Positions 44,301-51,378 of a DNA stretch of 52,425 nt are shown here, piece after piece. Where the stretch lies: assembly GCA_944320785.1 (NCBI GenBank), contig CALUIR010000018.1, positions 1 to 52,425 of the forward strand. Reading direction: 5' to 3'. The notes beneath the pieces are model-generated. The model ran no database searches and was not told where the DNA came from. It saw nothing but the letters and a program-made list of their open reading frames with translations. The position numbers were made by a program, and so were the translations under genes. Each line of letters begins with the position of its first letter. Position 1 is the first letter of the stretch. This DNA comes from an uncultured Bacteroidaceae bacterium. GTDB taxonomy: Bacteria > Bacteroidota > Bacteroidia > Bacteroidales > Bacteroidaceae.

Positions 44301-45731
44301 AAAATCGGCGCAACGGACGGCACCCCACTCCACGCGGGACAGCGCGGAAGCACCGCTGAAAGCCCTTTCGCCCATCCTTTCCACGCTCTCAGGAATCCGC
44401 ACTTCCGTGATGGAAGCATTCTTGAAGGGAGCAGCGGGAATGTACACCACTTCATTCCCGAACACGACTTCCGAGAGCGAAGATGCGAAACTGCCGGCCG
44501 AATAATCGGCGCAATCCACGGCATTCCACTCCACGCGGGAGAGGTTGCCGCAGCCATAAAAGGCCATCCCGCCAATGGAAGCCACCCCTTTGCCCACGAC
44601 CAATTCCGCCAACTGCGTGCATTCGCTGAAGGCCCTTGCCTCAATAGCGGCCACATGGTCGGGTATCTCCATCTTTGCCAATGCGGAACAGCCGGAGAAG
44701 GTGTAGGTTGGAATCGCCGTCAAGCCCTTGCCCCATACCACGCCCGGCAGTTTGGCGCAATCCGCAAAAACATATCCGTCCATCTCAACCAAGCCGTCGG
44801 GCAGGACCACTTCTTCTGAAATCCCCGCACGACCGAAGGCACGCATCCCGATGCGCTTCACGCCGCTGCCCAACGACACTTTGGCCAAAGCCGTGCAATT
44901 TTGAAAAGCCCCATCGCCAATCTCCTCCACGCTGGCGGGAACCGCCAACTCCGTGATGCCCGTGCCTGCGCACAAACGAGCCGGAATGCGCCTTACCTTT
45001 TCCCCGAACGTGACGGAAGCAATGCCCACAGGCAAAATGGATTTCTCAAAATCCGGGCAGGCAACGGCGTCCCACTCCACTGCTTTCAACGCATCGCAAC
45101 CATTGAAAGCCCTGTCTTCAATAGTCACCACGCTTTCCGGGATGCGGACGGACACCAACGCGCAACTGCTGAAAGCCGACTTTCCGATGCGTTCCAATCC
45201 ATCGGGCAAAGTGACTTCCGCCAGCGCGGTACAGCCCGAAAACATGGATTCCGGCAAAGCCGCCACCCCGCCGGGAACTGCGATGGACTTCAAGGCAAAG
45301 CAACCGCTGAACGCATACGCCCCGCATTCACGCAAGGCAGATGGCAACTGCAGGCTCTCCACCAAGCGGCAGCCGTCGAATGCATGGCTGCCAATCCGCT
45401 CCACACTGCCGGGCAGGGAGATGCTTTCCGCGTTCCAGCAGTTCTCAAAAGCATAATTCCCGATGGAGGTCACGCCTTCATGCACCACAATCTTCTTGAT
45501 GACTTCCTTGTCGGAAACATAACTGAGCGCATAATCATACCAAGGGCTTCCGTATCCCTCATAATCGGCCATCGCCCCGCTCCCGCTGATGGTGAGGACA
45601 CGGTCAGAGGTGAACACCCACGTCAGGTTGCCGCCATCCGCGCCGCAAGTGCCGCTGGCCACGGTGGTTTGCGCGGCCAGCGCCCAAGGCACGAGCCACG
45701 CCGTCAAAAGAAAAAGCATGTACTTCTTCAT
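38394..45731 (-). CDS. Giant secreted multidomain surface protein with T9SS tail
   Basis: The 2445 residues start with a signal peptide (MKKYMLFLLTAWLVPWALAA). BspA-type leucine-rich repeats run to about 690 (IGNYAFENC, IGSHAFDGC and many more). Two blocks of FG-GAP/VCBS-like repeats follow (about 690-1090 and 1310-1600), full of calcium-binding DxDxDG loops such as DMDHDGYME and DFDGDGDAD. Fn3-like, PKD-like (YDWAFGD) and Ig-like segments fill 1110-1300 and 1610-2340. The last 80 residues (LQVVSADGRVLL, LSPGFYLLQAGSG, FRFIRR) fit a type A T9SS sorting domain. It is probably surface-anchored and adhesive or sugar-binding. A promoter repeat lies upstream. Confidence 0.9.
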   Translation of the reverse strand: MKKYMLFLLTAWLVPWALAAQTTVASGTCGADGGNLTWVFTSDRVLTISGSGAMADYEGYGSPWYDYALSYVSDKEVIKKIVVHEGVTSIGNYAFENCWNAESISLPGSVERIGSHAFDGCRLVESLQLPSALRECGAYAFSGCFALKSIAVPGGVAALPESMFSGCTALAEVTLPDGLERIGKSAFSSCALVSVRIPESVVTIEDRAFNGCDALKAVEWDAVACPDFEKSILPVGIASVTFGEKVRRIPARLCAGTGITELAVPASVEEIGDGAFQNCTALAKVSLGSGVKRIGMRAFGRAGISEEVVLPDGLVEMDGYVFADCAKLPGVVWGKGLTAIPTYTFSGCSALAKMEIPDHVAAIEARAFSECTQLAELVVGKGVASIGGMAFYGCGNLSRVEWNAVDCADYSAGSFASSLSEVVFGNEVVYIPAAPFKNASITEVRIPESVERMGERAFSGASALSRVEWGAVRCADFSAQPFPSTVASVSFGSKVAYIPAYLFQGTSVSEVLIPGSVEGVGAYAFSGCPNLARLQVGAGVAAVGEKAFSSANLAQVAWNAVDCADFNKDNVAFPPSGAAMTMTVGSGVRRIPAYFCYRCSGLSSLVFETPSSLQRVEEYAFYGCPLQDYELPGSVEYVGPYAFGEGDDSYLRELTITKALVDEGFTTDAARIDELVIADDVVALDLTRMFRNENLQIGSLEGNLPDTLWTRSVPSGEPTTHWMGRRATVYDMDHDGYMEYFSIDERPARYYTMLGIGGGSLDIGGNRNLSSYQNVDNDGVIDYAGEDALYRLVDGAMNLYAQFPDNIKGIADVDADGRADVLGQDGKLYHAQADGSYLPVEITLIDTAAVDSIVYQSAVAHRYVAATPLPSMKEIFAQMLAGYGGGGSAQEALTAIDVDRNGYTDLVSLDDGMAWLNYGDNRFYCGSIGGRILSIKDLTGDDIPDYVIYNEDSEQTILVSYNADGDITRQLLVSDLVVSNAWCYDFDGDGDADILLSFDYVETPGYAFLVFYRNDGNGSFRQVEHSFAEQLEFIDCVDVDNNGLYEVVAQQSTGNPNDAPTFRLIDCTASLDAVLRLDGFTGGNPEYDYYGLTDGLFIGDLDGDGIIEYAGGSYVDNSSGAVTSKTAVVKFAGTPNTAPAKMERPSAIYEADTRMLSVSWPAGSDAESSSVDLTYALRVGTAPGLGDIVYAHATADGTRLNLRDGNMGHSLHYWMNVANWNPGTYYIAVQAIDPNHRGGAWSEELAYEHVSVGSGFTLDRNSMTTADTLAVAFHDLSSEGCTYDWAFGDSAAVVSEEGGCIRLVYHTPGDRCIELTVTDVQGRVSEATMKEVAVYAAGREQETLGIGNAPQAYADWDGDGDADITAYNGFYENEGKGAFNAVGKIFNLNLTFNTQYNDVNVVDYDMDGLPDLAGTNNKGNLFLNGDGFNFTASEVSDETYFDRSRNSIKHLVDLDNDGLPDLYRESYSSDEIFRNTGRMQFDVTTADRLGQDVSVYLSYDYLGACDIDRDGYTDLVGRVGERRDLNDPKDSVVVYKNLGNWTFLRIPVSLWVDNEHTALADMDNDGHADIVTLETTRMVRIHYGDADMAFSRNETVYLPIACENLSALHDVDNNGYPDVVLSHVVAYNYGNRFECQEVEEEGSSFRYTYNIMVDVDGDGVPDLARRESSTSADRYCRLASRIGNTAPQAPTNLRMRQTENGVVLEWDDAMDKETPKVQMRYNVSVKKKGATGAEAYLVSPMNGGRDAAAVVPGWPYVRSTSYVMPLSRFTPGEEYELRVQAIDLWNAVSAISEPFTFTVDESAAILFSADKVCVGDAVTARYVAAGASGAKPEWTAGDGEVTLNEDGTASILWPTSGVKTVTAAWNGSTAQASFYVRGDTVSLDMDLPERVLGGSTVAFRLPHVFADPSNKVWIDCDESEELVIARDGASLDAQATFPMAAGTYTLAVHYVDAVCGERVAQYPVTVEEGIVPELSIVGVDEATGKVKLQWEVPESVLARTDLLDGIIVYKESGQTDNFVRLAELPLTATSYVDEASDPSVRKNRYRIALATTYGGESKPGAVHGSVHLMLNQGLNGAINMIWTPYEGGVVDQYTIWRGTSADDMQILTTASGYEMSYTDQTAGSGEYVYALSYENVAETGWASSSSWDAPIRAPQAGEAVSARSNAVSTAQAIRTVFVNGLNIRVLEGTDVLSVRQPALHLYAELLPANATIRQVAWSILSGSDLATVTSSGELVAADTDKEGRIVVQAAVIDGSGLKAELTIQKIDLRPASISIALPDGVEALAPSVPSIQLQAIVYPEGASQEVVWSLDEGESLASISADGMLRAVGEDNGIVVVRATSAEDASVSATIEIEKKDFDGSGIEETEAGIALRAWMDGDDLVVDGLPSGVDARLQVVSADGRVLLDAESRGEVTLRMDVRHLSPGFYLLQAGSGMRQAVFRFIRR

Positions 45732-45788
45732 AACTCTACTCTTTTTTATTATTGAATATATGATTGCATCTTAAAAACATCTTGCAGC

Positions 45789-45820
45789 CAAAGATAGTGA
45801 AAGGCGAGCGCAAAGGCAAA
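45789..45820 (-). promoter_or_regulatory. Promoter of the giant surface-protein gene
   Basis: Minus strand TTTG, 20 bp, TATCTTTG, 58 bp before the ATG. It lies in the approximately 87-bp repeat that also occurs at 48120-48290. A second TATCTTTG about 90 bp further upstream may be a tandem start. Confidence 0.78.
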
Positions 45821-45884
45821 TGAAAACAAAGTTTCCGATTTGGCTTTGCCAAGCCGCGTCCTGTCTTCGCCGAAGGCAAAGATA
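45789..45884 (-). repeat. Promoter-bearing repeat, copy 3
   Basis: On the minus strand this matches copy 2 (48193-48287): TTTGCC, a variable 12 bp, GGA, GCGGCT, GGCAAAGCCAA, AAACTTTGTTTTCATTTG, CTTTGCGCTCGCCTTTCAC, TAT, TTTG. Only scattered substitutions separate the copies. Confidence 0.88.
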
Positions 45885-46274
45885 AAAAAATGCACGGAAA
45901 TGCCGCAAGCAAAAGGCGGAATTTCATGCCCACCCCCCTAAAAATCACTATTTCCCGTGATGCCCGGAACTGCTTGCAAAGGCTATTCCGGGAACAACAT
46001 CCGGGCAAACCGCCCGCCTCTCCCCGAAGAAGTTCCCAGCACGCCGGGGCAAACCCGCATTTTGACCCGTCAAATTCCCATTTTGACCCGTCAAAATCAC
46101 AATTCGACCCGTCAAAATGCGATTTTGACGGGTCGAATTCCTGCACACGGCAGGAAGAAGCAGGCCGGGACTCCCGGAAAACACACCTGGAACCATACGA
46201 GAAACGTACCGTCGCCTGCCGCAAGGGCAAGCGAACGGTGCGCAATGAAAACCATAACGCTTTATTGAATCAAT
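45885..46274. other. 390-bp intergenic region with array 3, no gene seen
   Basis: It contains a GC-rich stretch (45960-46055), the 4 x 21-bp array 3 and a mixed tail (46143-46274) with a small CTGC/GCAG hairpin. Frames crossing the array code for FDPSKS- or FDGSK-type heptads on both strands and are judged noncoding. Confidence 0.6.
46059..46142. repeat. Tandem array of four 21-bp palindromic units (array 3)
   Basis: Units start at 46059, 46080, 46101 and 46122, with core TTTTGACCCGTCAAAA. The sequence differs from arrays 1 and 2 but the architecture (four units, 21 bp, 84 bp in total) is identical. Unit 4 is inverted at its centre (GG for CC), so units 3 and 4 form an 18-bp perfect stem (AATTCGACCCGTCAAAAT) with a 3-base loop. 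Confidence 0.9.
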
Positions 46275-46748
46275 TTAAAACAAAGCCTTGAAAAACTGCC
46301 AGATGAAGTAACCGCAAACGCCCAACTTGAGGACGGTGCCGAACAGGAAGCCCAAGAAAGAGCCGAATCCTGACTTCAACGCCTGCGAAAGCTCCTTGTC
46401 GCCCAGCAACTCGCCCACCACGGCACCCACAAAAGGACCGATGATGATGCCCCACGGCGCAAAGAACAAGCCGATGACCGTGCCAATCATGCAGCCGCGC
46501 TCCCCCCATTTGCTGCCGCCGCTGTACTTGCTGCCCAACAGCGGGGTCACATAATCCAGCACCACCGTAACCACCACGATGAGCAACCACACCAAGAGTT
46601 GCCCGGTGGTGAACTGCACCCGGTCCGTCAGGTGCAGCAACAGCATCCCCGCATAAGCCAACGGAGGCCCCGGAAGCATCGGGAGGATGCACCCCAGCAT
46701 GCCCACGAACAGGAACACCGCTGCCAATATAACCAAAACTATGTCCAT
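46275..46748 (-). CDS. DUF456 membrane protein
   Basis: The 157 residues form four or five hydrophobic helices. The family's glycine-rich pattern is present: GMLGCILPMLPGPPLAYAGM, then GTVIGLFFAPWGIIIGPFVGA and GELLGDKE. The function is unknown; the glycine zippers suggest a small channel or packing protein. It follows the YitT gene after 25 bp on the same strand. Confidence 0.88.
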   Translation of the reverse strand: MDIVLVILAAVFLFVGMLGCILPMLPGPPLAYAGMLLLHLTDRVQFTTGQLLVWLLIVVVTVVLDYVTPLLGSKYSGGSKWGERGCMIGTVIGLFFAPWGIIIGPFVGAVVGELLGDKELSQALKSGFGSFLGFLFGTVLKLGVCGYFIWQFFKALF

Positions 46749-46773
46749 ACCTTATCCTATTTTTTATATGTTA

Positions 46774-47784
46774 CTATTCCGGCCTCAGCTCGTCCACGCT
46801 GGGCAACGGCTTCCATCCTTCGCCAAATGTGTCGTAGGCATCCGTCACCACCACAAAGGCACGAGGGTCGATTTCCTTGATTTTCGCCTTGATGCCCGCC
46901 ACTTGCTTATGGCTCACCACAATGAACAACATCTCTTTCTCCCCGCCGGAATACAAGCCCCGGCTCTTGATGTAGGTGCCGCTGCGATCCAGGTCGTGGA
47001 TGATATAATCGTGGAGCCCCTCCAACTTGTCCTCACTGATGATGAACAACAACTTGTCGTCCTTCGCCCCGTTCAGCACAAAAGCGATGACCCTCGATAT
47101 GATGAATATGGAAATCAATGAATAAAGCGACAGGTAAACAGAAGGTTGCTCCACCACCTCCGCGCTTCCGATGCCGAACCCTATCACCACGAGGCCGAAG
47201 CACACCACCGTGGCATCCACCAGCAAGATGCCGTTAGAGAAACGGATGTGGAAATACTTCTGAAGAATCATCCCCACAATGTCGCTCCCGCCCGTGGAAG
47301 CCTGGTGGCGCACCACCAGGCCGTTTCCGATGCCGATGATGACCGCGCCGATGACGCACGTCAGCATCAGGTGGTCGCTCATGTCGAGCATGCCCCCTAG
47401 AAGCTGCGAAGGGTCCAAACGCTCCAATGCTTCTTGCGTGGGATACGACAACTTCGACAGGATGTTCATGATGGCCGGCGTGATCATCGCCACCACCAGC
47501 GTCCGCGCCCCGATGTTAGCCCCCAGAAGGAACACGGAAAGCACCAGCAACGGTATGTCGAACGCATAGCCGAACGTGCCGACCTGCACGGAAGGGAACA
47601 GGTTGTGCAGCACGATGCTTGCGCCATACACGCCGCCCGGCACAATGCCGTAAGGGTTGATGAAGAAAACAAAGCCGGATGCCATGATGACACATCCCGC
47701 CAATATGCCCAACCACGTGAGCCACCATCCCGGTTCCAAAGCCGGCGACACCGTTTTCCTGAACTTGTCTGACCATTTGCCCAT
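46774..47784 (-). CDS. YitT-family membrane protein (DUF161 + DUF2179)
   Basis: The 336 residues begin with several membrane helices and the family motif NPYGIVPGGVYGASIV. TGGSDIVGMIL sits mid-chain. The C-terminal soluble DUF2179 domain includes SRGLYSGGEKEMLFIVV and the ending KEIDPRAFVVVTDAYDTFGEG. The substrate is unknown. It has a perfect promoter and is followed by DUF456. Confidence 0.92.
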   Translation of the reverse strand: MGKWSDKFRKTVSPALEPGWWLTWLGILAGCVIMASGFVFFINPYGIVPGGVYGASIVLHNLFPSVQVGTFGYAFDIPLLVLSVFLLGANIGARTLVVAMITPAIMNILSKLSYPTQEALERLDPSQLLGGMLDMSDHLMLTCVIGAVIIGIGNGLVVRHQASTGGSDIVGMILQKYFHIRFSNGILLVDATVVCFGLVVIGFGIGSAEVVEQPSVYLSLYSLISIFIISRVIAFVLNGAKDDKLLFIISEDKLEGLHDYIIHDLDRSGTYIKSRGLYSGGEKEMLFIVVSHKQVAGIKAKIKEIDPRAFVVVTDAYDTFGEGWKPLPSVDELRPE

Positions 47785-47810
47785 ATCACCACGTCTGATT
47801 TTTTATGCAA

Positions 47811-47842
47811 CAAATATACGCACTTCTGCTGGAACCATCAAA
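47811..47842 (-). promoter_or_regulatory. Promoter of yitT-type gene
   Basis: Minus strand TTTG (47839-47842), 20 bp, TATATTTG (47811-47818), 27 bp before the ATG at 47784. Confidence 0.78.
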
Positions 47843-48120
47843 AGAAAACAGCCCAACTCTGCAAAAAAAATCCCCGCAACGGCCAAACATTCCAACCATT
47901 CTCATGAGGGGCAAGCTGACAAGCCAACAAGGCTACAGAAGGATTCTTGATTCCAGGTTCCATGCAGAGCCGCAATTTTTCCGACTCACCATTATCATGT
48001 GTGCAGGCATATCTGCGAACATTCCGGGAAAGCCCATCGGGCAACTTCAAAAACCTTCCAATGTTTTCACTCAAACCTTCTAATGCTTTTCAAAAACCTT
48101 TGGGAGGCTCTTGGCAGAGC
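47843..48120. other. Noncoding region with short direct repeats
   Basis: No gene is seen. At 48051-48105 a CCTTC/CCTTT-centred block recurs three times at 21-22 bp spacing (48054, 48076, 48097). Its last unit is followed by GGGAGG, similar to 30365-30395. This may be a decayed array of the same class as arrays 1-3. Confidence 0.45.
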
Positions 48121-48287
48121 ATCGGATGCAGCCCTGGCAAAATCAAGCTTGAAAAACTTCGTTTTCCGCTTGCTTCTGCACTCGCCTTTCACTATATTTG
48201 CCACAGCGAATATAGGATGCGGCTCGGCAAAGCCAATCTGAAAACTTTGTTTTCATTTGTCTTTGCGCTCGCCTTTCACTATATTTG
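48120..48287 (+). repeat. Promoter-bearing repeat, copies 1 and 2 in tandem
   Basis: Two head-to-tail copies have their -7 boxes at 48193-48200 and 48280-48287, exactly 87 bp apart. Both contain CTCGCCTTTCACTATATTTG. Copy 2 is nearly identical to copy 3 at 45789-45884; copy 1 is more diverged. Confidence 0.88.
48256..48287 (+). promoter_or_regulatory. Promoter of the structured RNA at 48294
   Basis: TTTG (48256-48259), 20 bp, TATATTTG (48280-48287). Transcription should begin near 48294. Confidence 0.78.
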
Positions 48288-48293
48288 CGGCGC

Positions 48294-48480
48294 ATTCGGG
48301 AAATCGGATGCACCTTTATTGATAATATAGCTCAATCGCCTCTGAATCACCACCTCGGAAATGAACGGGCTATGATTACACACTTTGAGGGATGCGCCCA
48401 TAAGGCGCAGGCTTCTCGCTTAGTGTGTAATGGCTTGTGGTGAGCCAAGAGGCGTAGGCAGCAGCCTGCGCTTTCTTTTG
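48294..48480 (+). ncRNA. Candidate structured RNA, 6S-like layout
   Basis: A perfect promoter and an intrinsic terminator enclose about 185 bases. The transcript folds into one long hairpin: CGCCTCT/AGAGGCG (48337-48343 with 48448-48454), then TCACCAC/GTGGTGA (48347-48353 with 48437-48443). A large open bubble follows (21 and 5 bases), then ATTACACACT/AGTGTGTAAT (48375-48384 with 48422-48431) and TGCGCC/GGCGCA at the tip. A closing stem, central bubble and distal stem is the layout of 6S RNA, but the bubble is uneven and I could not match the family consensus. Confidence 0.65.
48453..48480 (+). terminator. Terminator of the structured RNA
   Basis: CGTAGGC and GCCTGCG form a 7-bp stem (one G-U pair) with loop AGCA, followed by CTTTCTTTTG. 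Confidence 0.8.
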
Positions 48481-48549
48481 GTTAAACGTATGGCTTTTGC
48501 CTATGAACTTTGGCAATATTGCAACATAACACGTTTAATTCAGAAGAAA

Positions 48550-48939
48550 ATGAAAAAAGCAAAATTGCTCGCATGCGTTCTTTGCATCCCGCTTTTAACA
48601 TCGTCTTGTGCTTCCATTTTCACTGCCGCAAAGCAAAACATCACTTTTGCGGGAAAAGAAGGGACTGCCATTTATGACAATGGGCAAAAAATAGCGACCA
48701 TTGGAGAAACAGGCGAAGCAAGCGCCCGCATCCGGAAAAAGTTATCATCCAAAGAACTTGTGGCTAAAAAGAAAGGATACAAGCCTGCTATTATCCTGCT
48801 TGAAGCGCGGTTCAATCCAGTTTCATGCCTTAACCTATTGAATGTGTTGGCCTGGGGCATTGATTTCGCTACCCAAAAAGCATTCAAATGGGAAAACACA
48901 TACATTGAGATTGACATGGAAATGAATGAGGAAAAATAA
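48550..48939 (+). CDS. Small lipoprotein
   Basis: The 129 residues start with a lipoprotein signal (KKAKLLACVLCIPLLTSSC, lipobox Cys about residue 20). NITFAGKEGTAIYDNGQKIATIG follows, in part resembling PEGA-type domains. A late hydrophobic stretch (CLNLLNVLAWGIDFATQK) may be a membrane-associated helix. The ATG at 48550 begins the signal; an upstream frame from 48430 crosses the RNA terminator and is rejected. It is unrelated to its neighbours by function. Confidence 0.82.
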   Translation: MKKAKLLACVLCIPLLTSSCASIFTAAKQNITFAGKEGTAIYDNGQKIATIGETGEASARIRKKLSSKELVAKKKGYKPAIILLEARFNPVSCLNLLNVLAWGIDFATQKAFKWENTYIEIDMEMNEEK

Positions 48940-48980
48940 AAAAGGAACATTAATTTGCCTTTTCGCCCCCGTACATGAAT

Positions 48981-49017
48981 AAAAAAATCCCCGCAGCACG
49001 GCTGCTGCGGGGATTTT
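48981..49017. terminator. Bidirectional terminator between lipoprotein and gtrA-type genes
   Basis: CCCCGCAGCA and TGCTGCGGGG form a 10-bp stem with A-rich left and T-rich right sides, serving both convergent genes. Confidence 0.92.
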
Positions 49018-49030
49018 CCTTGCAATATTA

Positions 49031-49423
49031 TCACCGTGGATGATTGAATGTCAGCTTCTTGTTCATCAGAAAATTCACCGCGCCATAGATAAACAAGCCC
49101 AAGAACTGCCACAGGTATTCGCTCTTTTCCGTATGCGTAATCATCAACTTGAAGAACGTGAACTGGCAACCATAGGCCACCAAGAACGAAAATGCGAACA
49201 AAACAATCTCGCGCCACACATTGGTGGCCCGCGTCTGGAAAACCCACAGCTTGCTCCATACGAAGTTGTTGACCAACGCCACGATGTATCCCGCCGCATT
49301 AGACACTTCCTCGCCGAAATGCATCCACCGCCGCATCGCCACATAAATGATGTAAGTAATCACCGCATTGGAGAATCCGACCAGGATGAACCTGAATACC
49401 TGTGTGCCTTTCTTCGGAAACAT
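49031..49423 (-). CDS. GtrA-family membrane protein
   Basis: The 130 residues form four membrane helices. FRFILVGFSNAVITYIIYV opens the family pattern, AAGYIVALVNNFVWSKLWVF is central, and GAVNFLMNKKLTF closes it. GtrA proteins are thought to help move undecaprenyl-linked sugars across the inner membrane. It lies 52 bp after aspS and ends at a shared terminator. Confidence 0.9.
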   Translation of the reverse strand: MFPKKGTQVFRFILVGFSNAVITYIIYVAMRRWMHFGEEVSNAAGYIVALVNNFVWSKLWVFQTRATNVWREIVLFAFSFLVAYGCQFTFFKLMITHTEKSEYLWQFLGLFIYGAVNFLMNKKLTFNHPR

Positions 49424-49475
49424 GCCTTTCAAACCATATAGGCCGGACGGCACATTGCCCTCCGGCCACAGATTC

Positions 49476-51245
49476 CTATCCTTTCTTTTCGTCCTTCAAT
49501 GCCACAACGAGGTTCAACTCGTCCAGTTGCGCCTGCTCCAACGGCGCGGGAGCATCGAGCATCACATCGCGCCCGCTGTTGTTTTTCGGGAAAGCAATGC
49601 AGTCGCGGATGCTGTCCAACCCGGCAAACAATGAAACCCAACGGTCCAAGCCATAAGCCAAACCACCATGAGGCGGCGCACCGTACTTGAAAGCGTTCAT
49701 CAGGAAGCCGAACTGCTCCTGTGCGCGTTCCGGCGTGAAACCCAGTATTTCGAACATCTTTGCCTGCAATTCCGGGTCGTGGATACGGATAGAGCCGCCG
49801 CCCACTTCCACGCCGTTCACCACCATGTCGTAGGCATCGGCGCGGACATCCTCAGGATGCGTGTCAAGCATCGGGATGTCCTCACTCTTCGGATGGGTGA
49901 AAGGATGGTGCATCGCCATCAGGCGGCCTTCTTCTTCGCTCCATTCAAACATCGGGAAATCAACCACCCACAGGCAGGCAAACTTGTTTTTGTCGCGCAA
50001 GCCCAATTGGTTGCCCATCTCCAGACGAAGTTCGCACAACTGCTTGCGGGTCTTCATGGCATCATCCCCCGACAGTATCAAAATCAAATCGCCGGGATGT
50101 GCGCCGAATGCCTCTTTCATCCGTTGAAGTGCTTCCTGCGGATAGAACTTGTCCACACTGGATTTCACGTTCCCATCGGCTTCCACACGGGCATACACCA
50201 GACCTTTGGCGCCGATTTGCGGCTTCTTCACGAAATCCGTCAACTGGTCTATCTGCTTGCGCGTGTAGTGTGCCGCCCCTTCCGCGCAAATGCCGCCAAT
50301 GTAGGCCGCATTGTCGAAAACGGAGAACCCGTAACCTTTCAGCACATTCATCAGTTCCACGAACTTCATGCCGAAACGCAAGTCCGGCTTGTCGCTGCCG
50401 TAATATTTCATAGCTTCGCTCCAAGGCATGCGCTGGAAGGGTTCCGCCAGTTCCACGCCCCGCAGTTCCTTGAACAGATGTTTTGCCATGCCTTCAAACA
50501 TCTGGATGATGTCTTCCTGCTCCACGAAACTCATCTCGCAGTCTATCTGCGTGAACTCCGGCTGGCGGTCGGCACGCAAGTCCTCGTCACGGAAACATTT
50601 CACAATCTGGAAATAACGGTCCATGCCGGACACCATCAACAGTTGCTTCAAAGTTTGCGGCGACTGGGGCAATGCATAGAACTGCCCGGGGTTCATCCGC
50701 GAAGGGACCACGAAATCCCTTGCGCCTTCCGGCGTGGAGCCTACCAGCATGGGGGTCTCTATCTCCAAAAATCCTTGGCTGTCCAAATAGCGGCGCACCT
50801 CCATCGTCATTCGATGGCGCAGTTCCAAGTTCTTGCGGACTGCCGCACGGCGCAAGTCCAAATAGCGGAACTTCATGCGGATGTCGTCGCCGCCGTCTGT
50901 ATTGTCCTCGATGGTGAAAGGAGGAGTCAGCGAAGTGTTCAGCACCGTCAGGCCGGTGACAGCAATTTCGATGTCGCCCGTAGGGATATGGCTGTTCTTG
51001 CTCGAACGCTCGCATACCCGGCCTTTTGCCTGAACCACGTATTCGCGCCCCAGTTTGTTGGCCTGCTCACACAAGGCAGCATCATCGCCTTCATTGAAAA
51101 CCAATTGGGTGATGCCGTAACGGTCGCGGAGATCCACAAACGTCATTCCCCCCATTTTCCGCGTGCGCTGCACCCACCCGGACAGCGTCACGTCTTTGTT
51201 CACATCTGAGAGCCGCAGCTCCCCACATGTATGTGTCCTGTACAT
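49476..51245 (-). CDS. aspS: Aspartyl-tRNA synthetase
   Basis: The 589 residues begin [11 protein letters not shown] with an OB-fold anticodon domain ([23 protein letters not shown], shown in part). Class II motif 2 is [25 protein letters not shown] (in part [11 protein letters not shown]), and motif 3 is [10 protein letters not shown] near the end. The GAD insertion domain is present. It is the bacterial type. The start at 51245 fits the family; an upstream ATG at 51287 lies at the predicted -7 box. Confidence 0.96.
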   Translation of the reverse strand: MYRTHTCGELRLSDVNKDVTLSGWVQRTRKMGGMTFVDLRDRYGITQLVFNEGDDAALCEQANKLGREYVVQAKGRVCERSSKNSHIPTGDIEIAVTGLTVLNTSLTPPFTIEDNTDGGDDIRMKFRYLDLRRAAVRKNLELRHRMTMEVRRYLDSQGFLEIETPMLVGSTPEGARDFVVPSRMNPGQFYALPQSPQTLKQLLMVSGMDRYFQIVKCFRDEDLRADRQPEFTQIDCEMSFVEQEDIIQMFEGMAKHLFKELRGVELAEPFQRMPWSEAMKYYGSDKPDLRFGMKFVELMNVLKGYGFSVFDNAAYIGGICAEGAAHYTRKQIDQLTDFVKKPQIGAKGLVYARVEADGNVKSSVDKFYPQEALQRMKEAFGAHPGDLILILSGDDAMKTRKQLCELRLEMGNQLGLRDKNKFACLWVVDFPMFEWSEEEGRLMAMHHPFTHPKSEDIPMLDTHPEDVRADAYDMVVNGVEVGGGSIRIHDPELQAKMFEILGFTPERAQEQFGFLMNAFKYGAPPHGGLAYGLDRWVSLFAGLDSIRDCIAFPKNNSGRDVMLDAPAPLEQAQLDELNLVVALKDEKKG

Positions 51246-51284
51246 ATCCTTAATCTGTTGAAGTCCTTTTTTGATACAATCATG

Positions 51285-51292
51285 CAAATTTA
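51285..51292 (-). promoter_or_regulatory. -7 element for aspS
   Basis: The minus strand reads TAAATTTG, 39 bp before the ATG at 51245. No clear -33 box. Confidence 0.5.
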
Positions 51293-51378
51293 TGAAATAA
51301 TTCCTTATCTTTCCTGCATATTCCCGTTTGTTTTTTATAAAATTAAATGAGGCCGTCCCTCCGCATGCCTGCCGAGGG

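Noticed and set aside
40119-44819. Two long plus-strand open frames (617 and 746 codons)
   Set aside because: They are antisense to the giant surface protein, whose LRR, FG-GAP and T9SS features are clear; the antisense products look like mirror-image repeats only.
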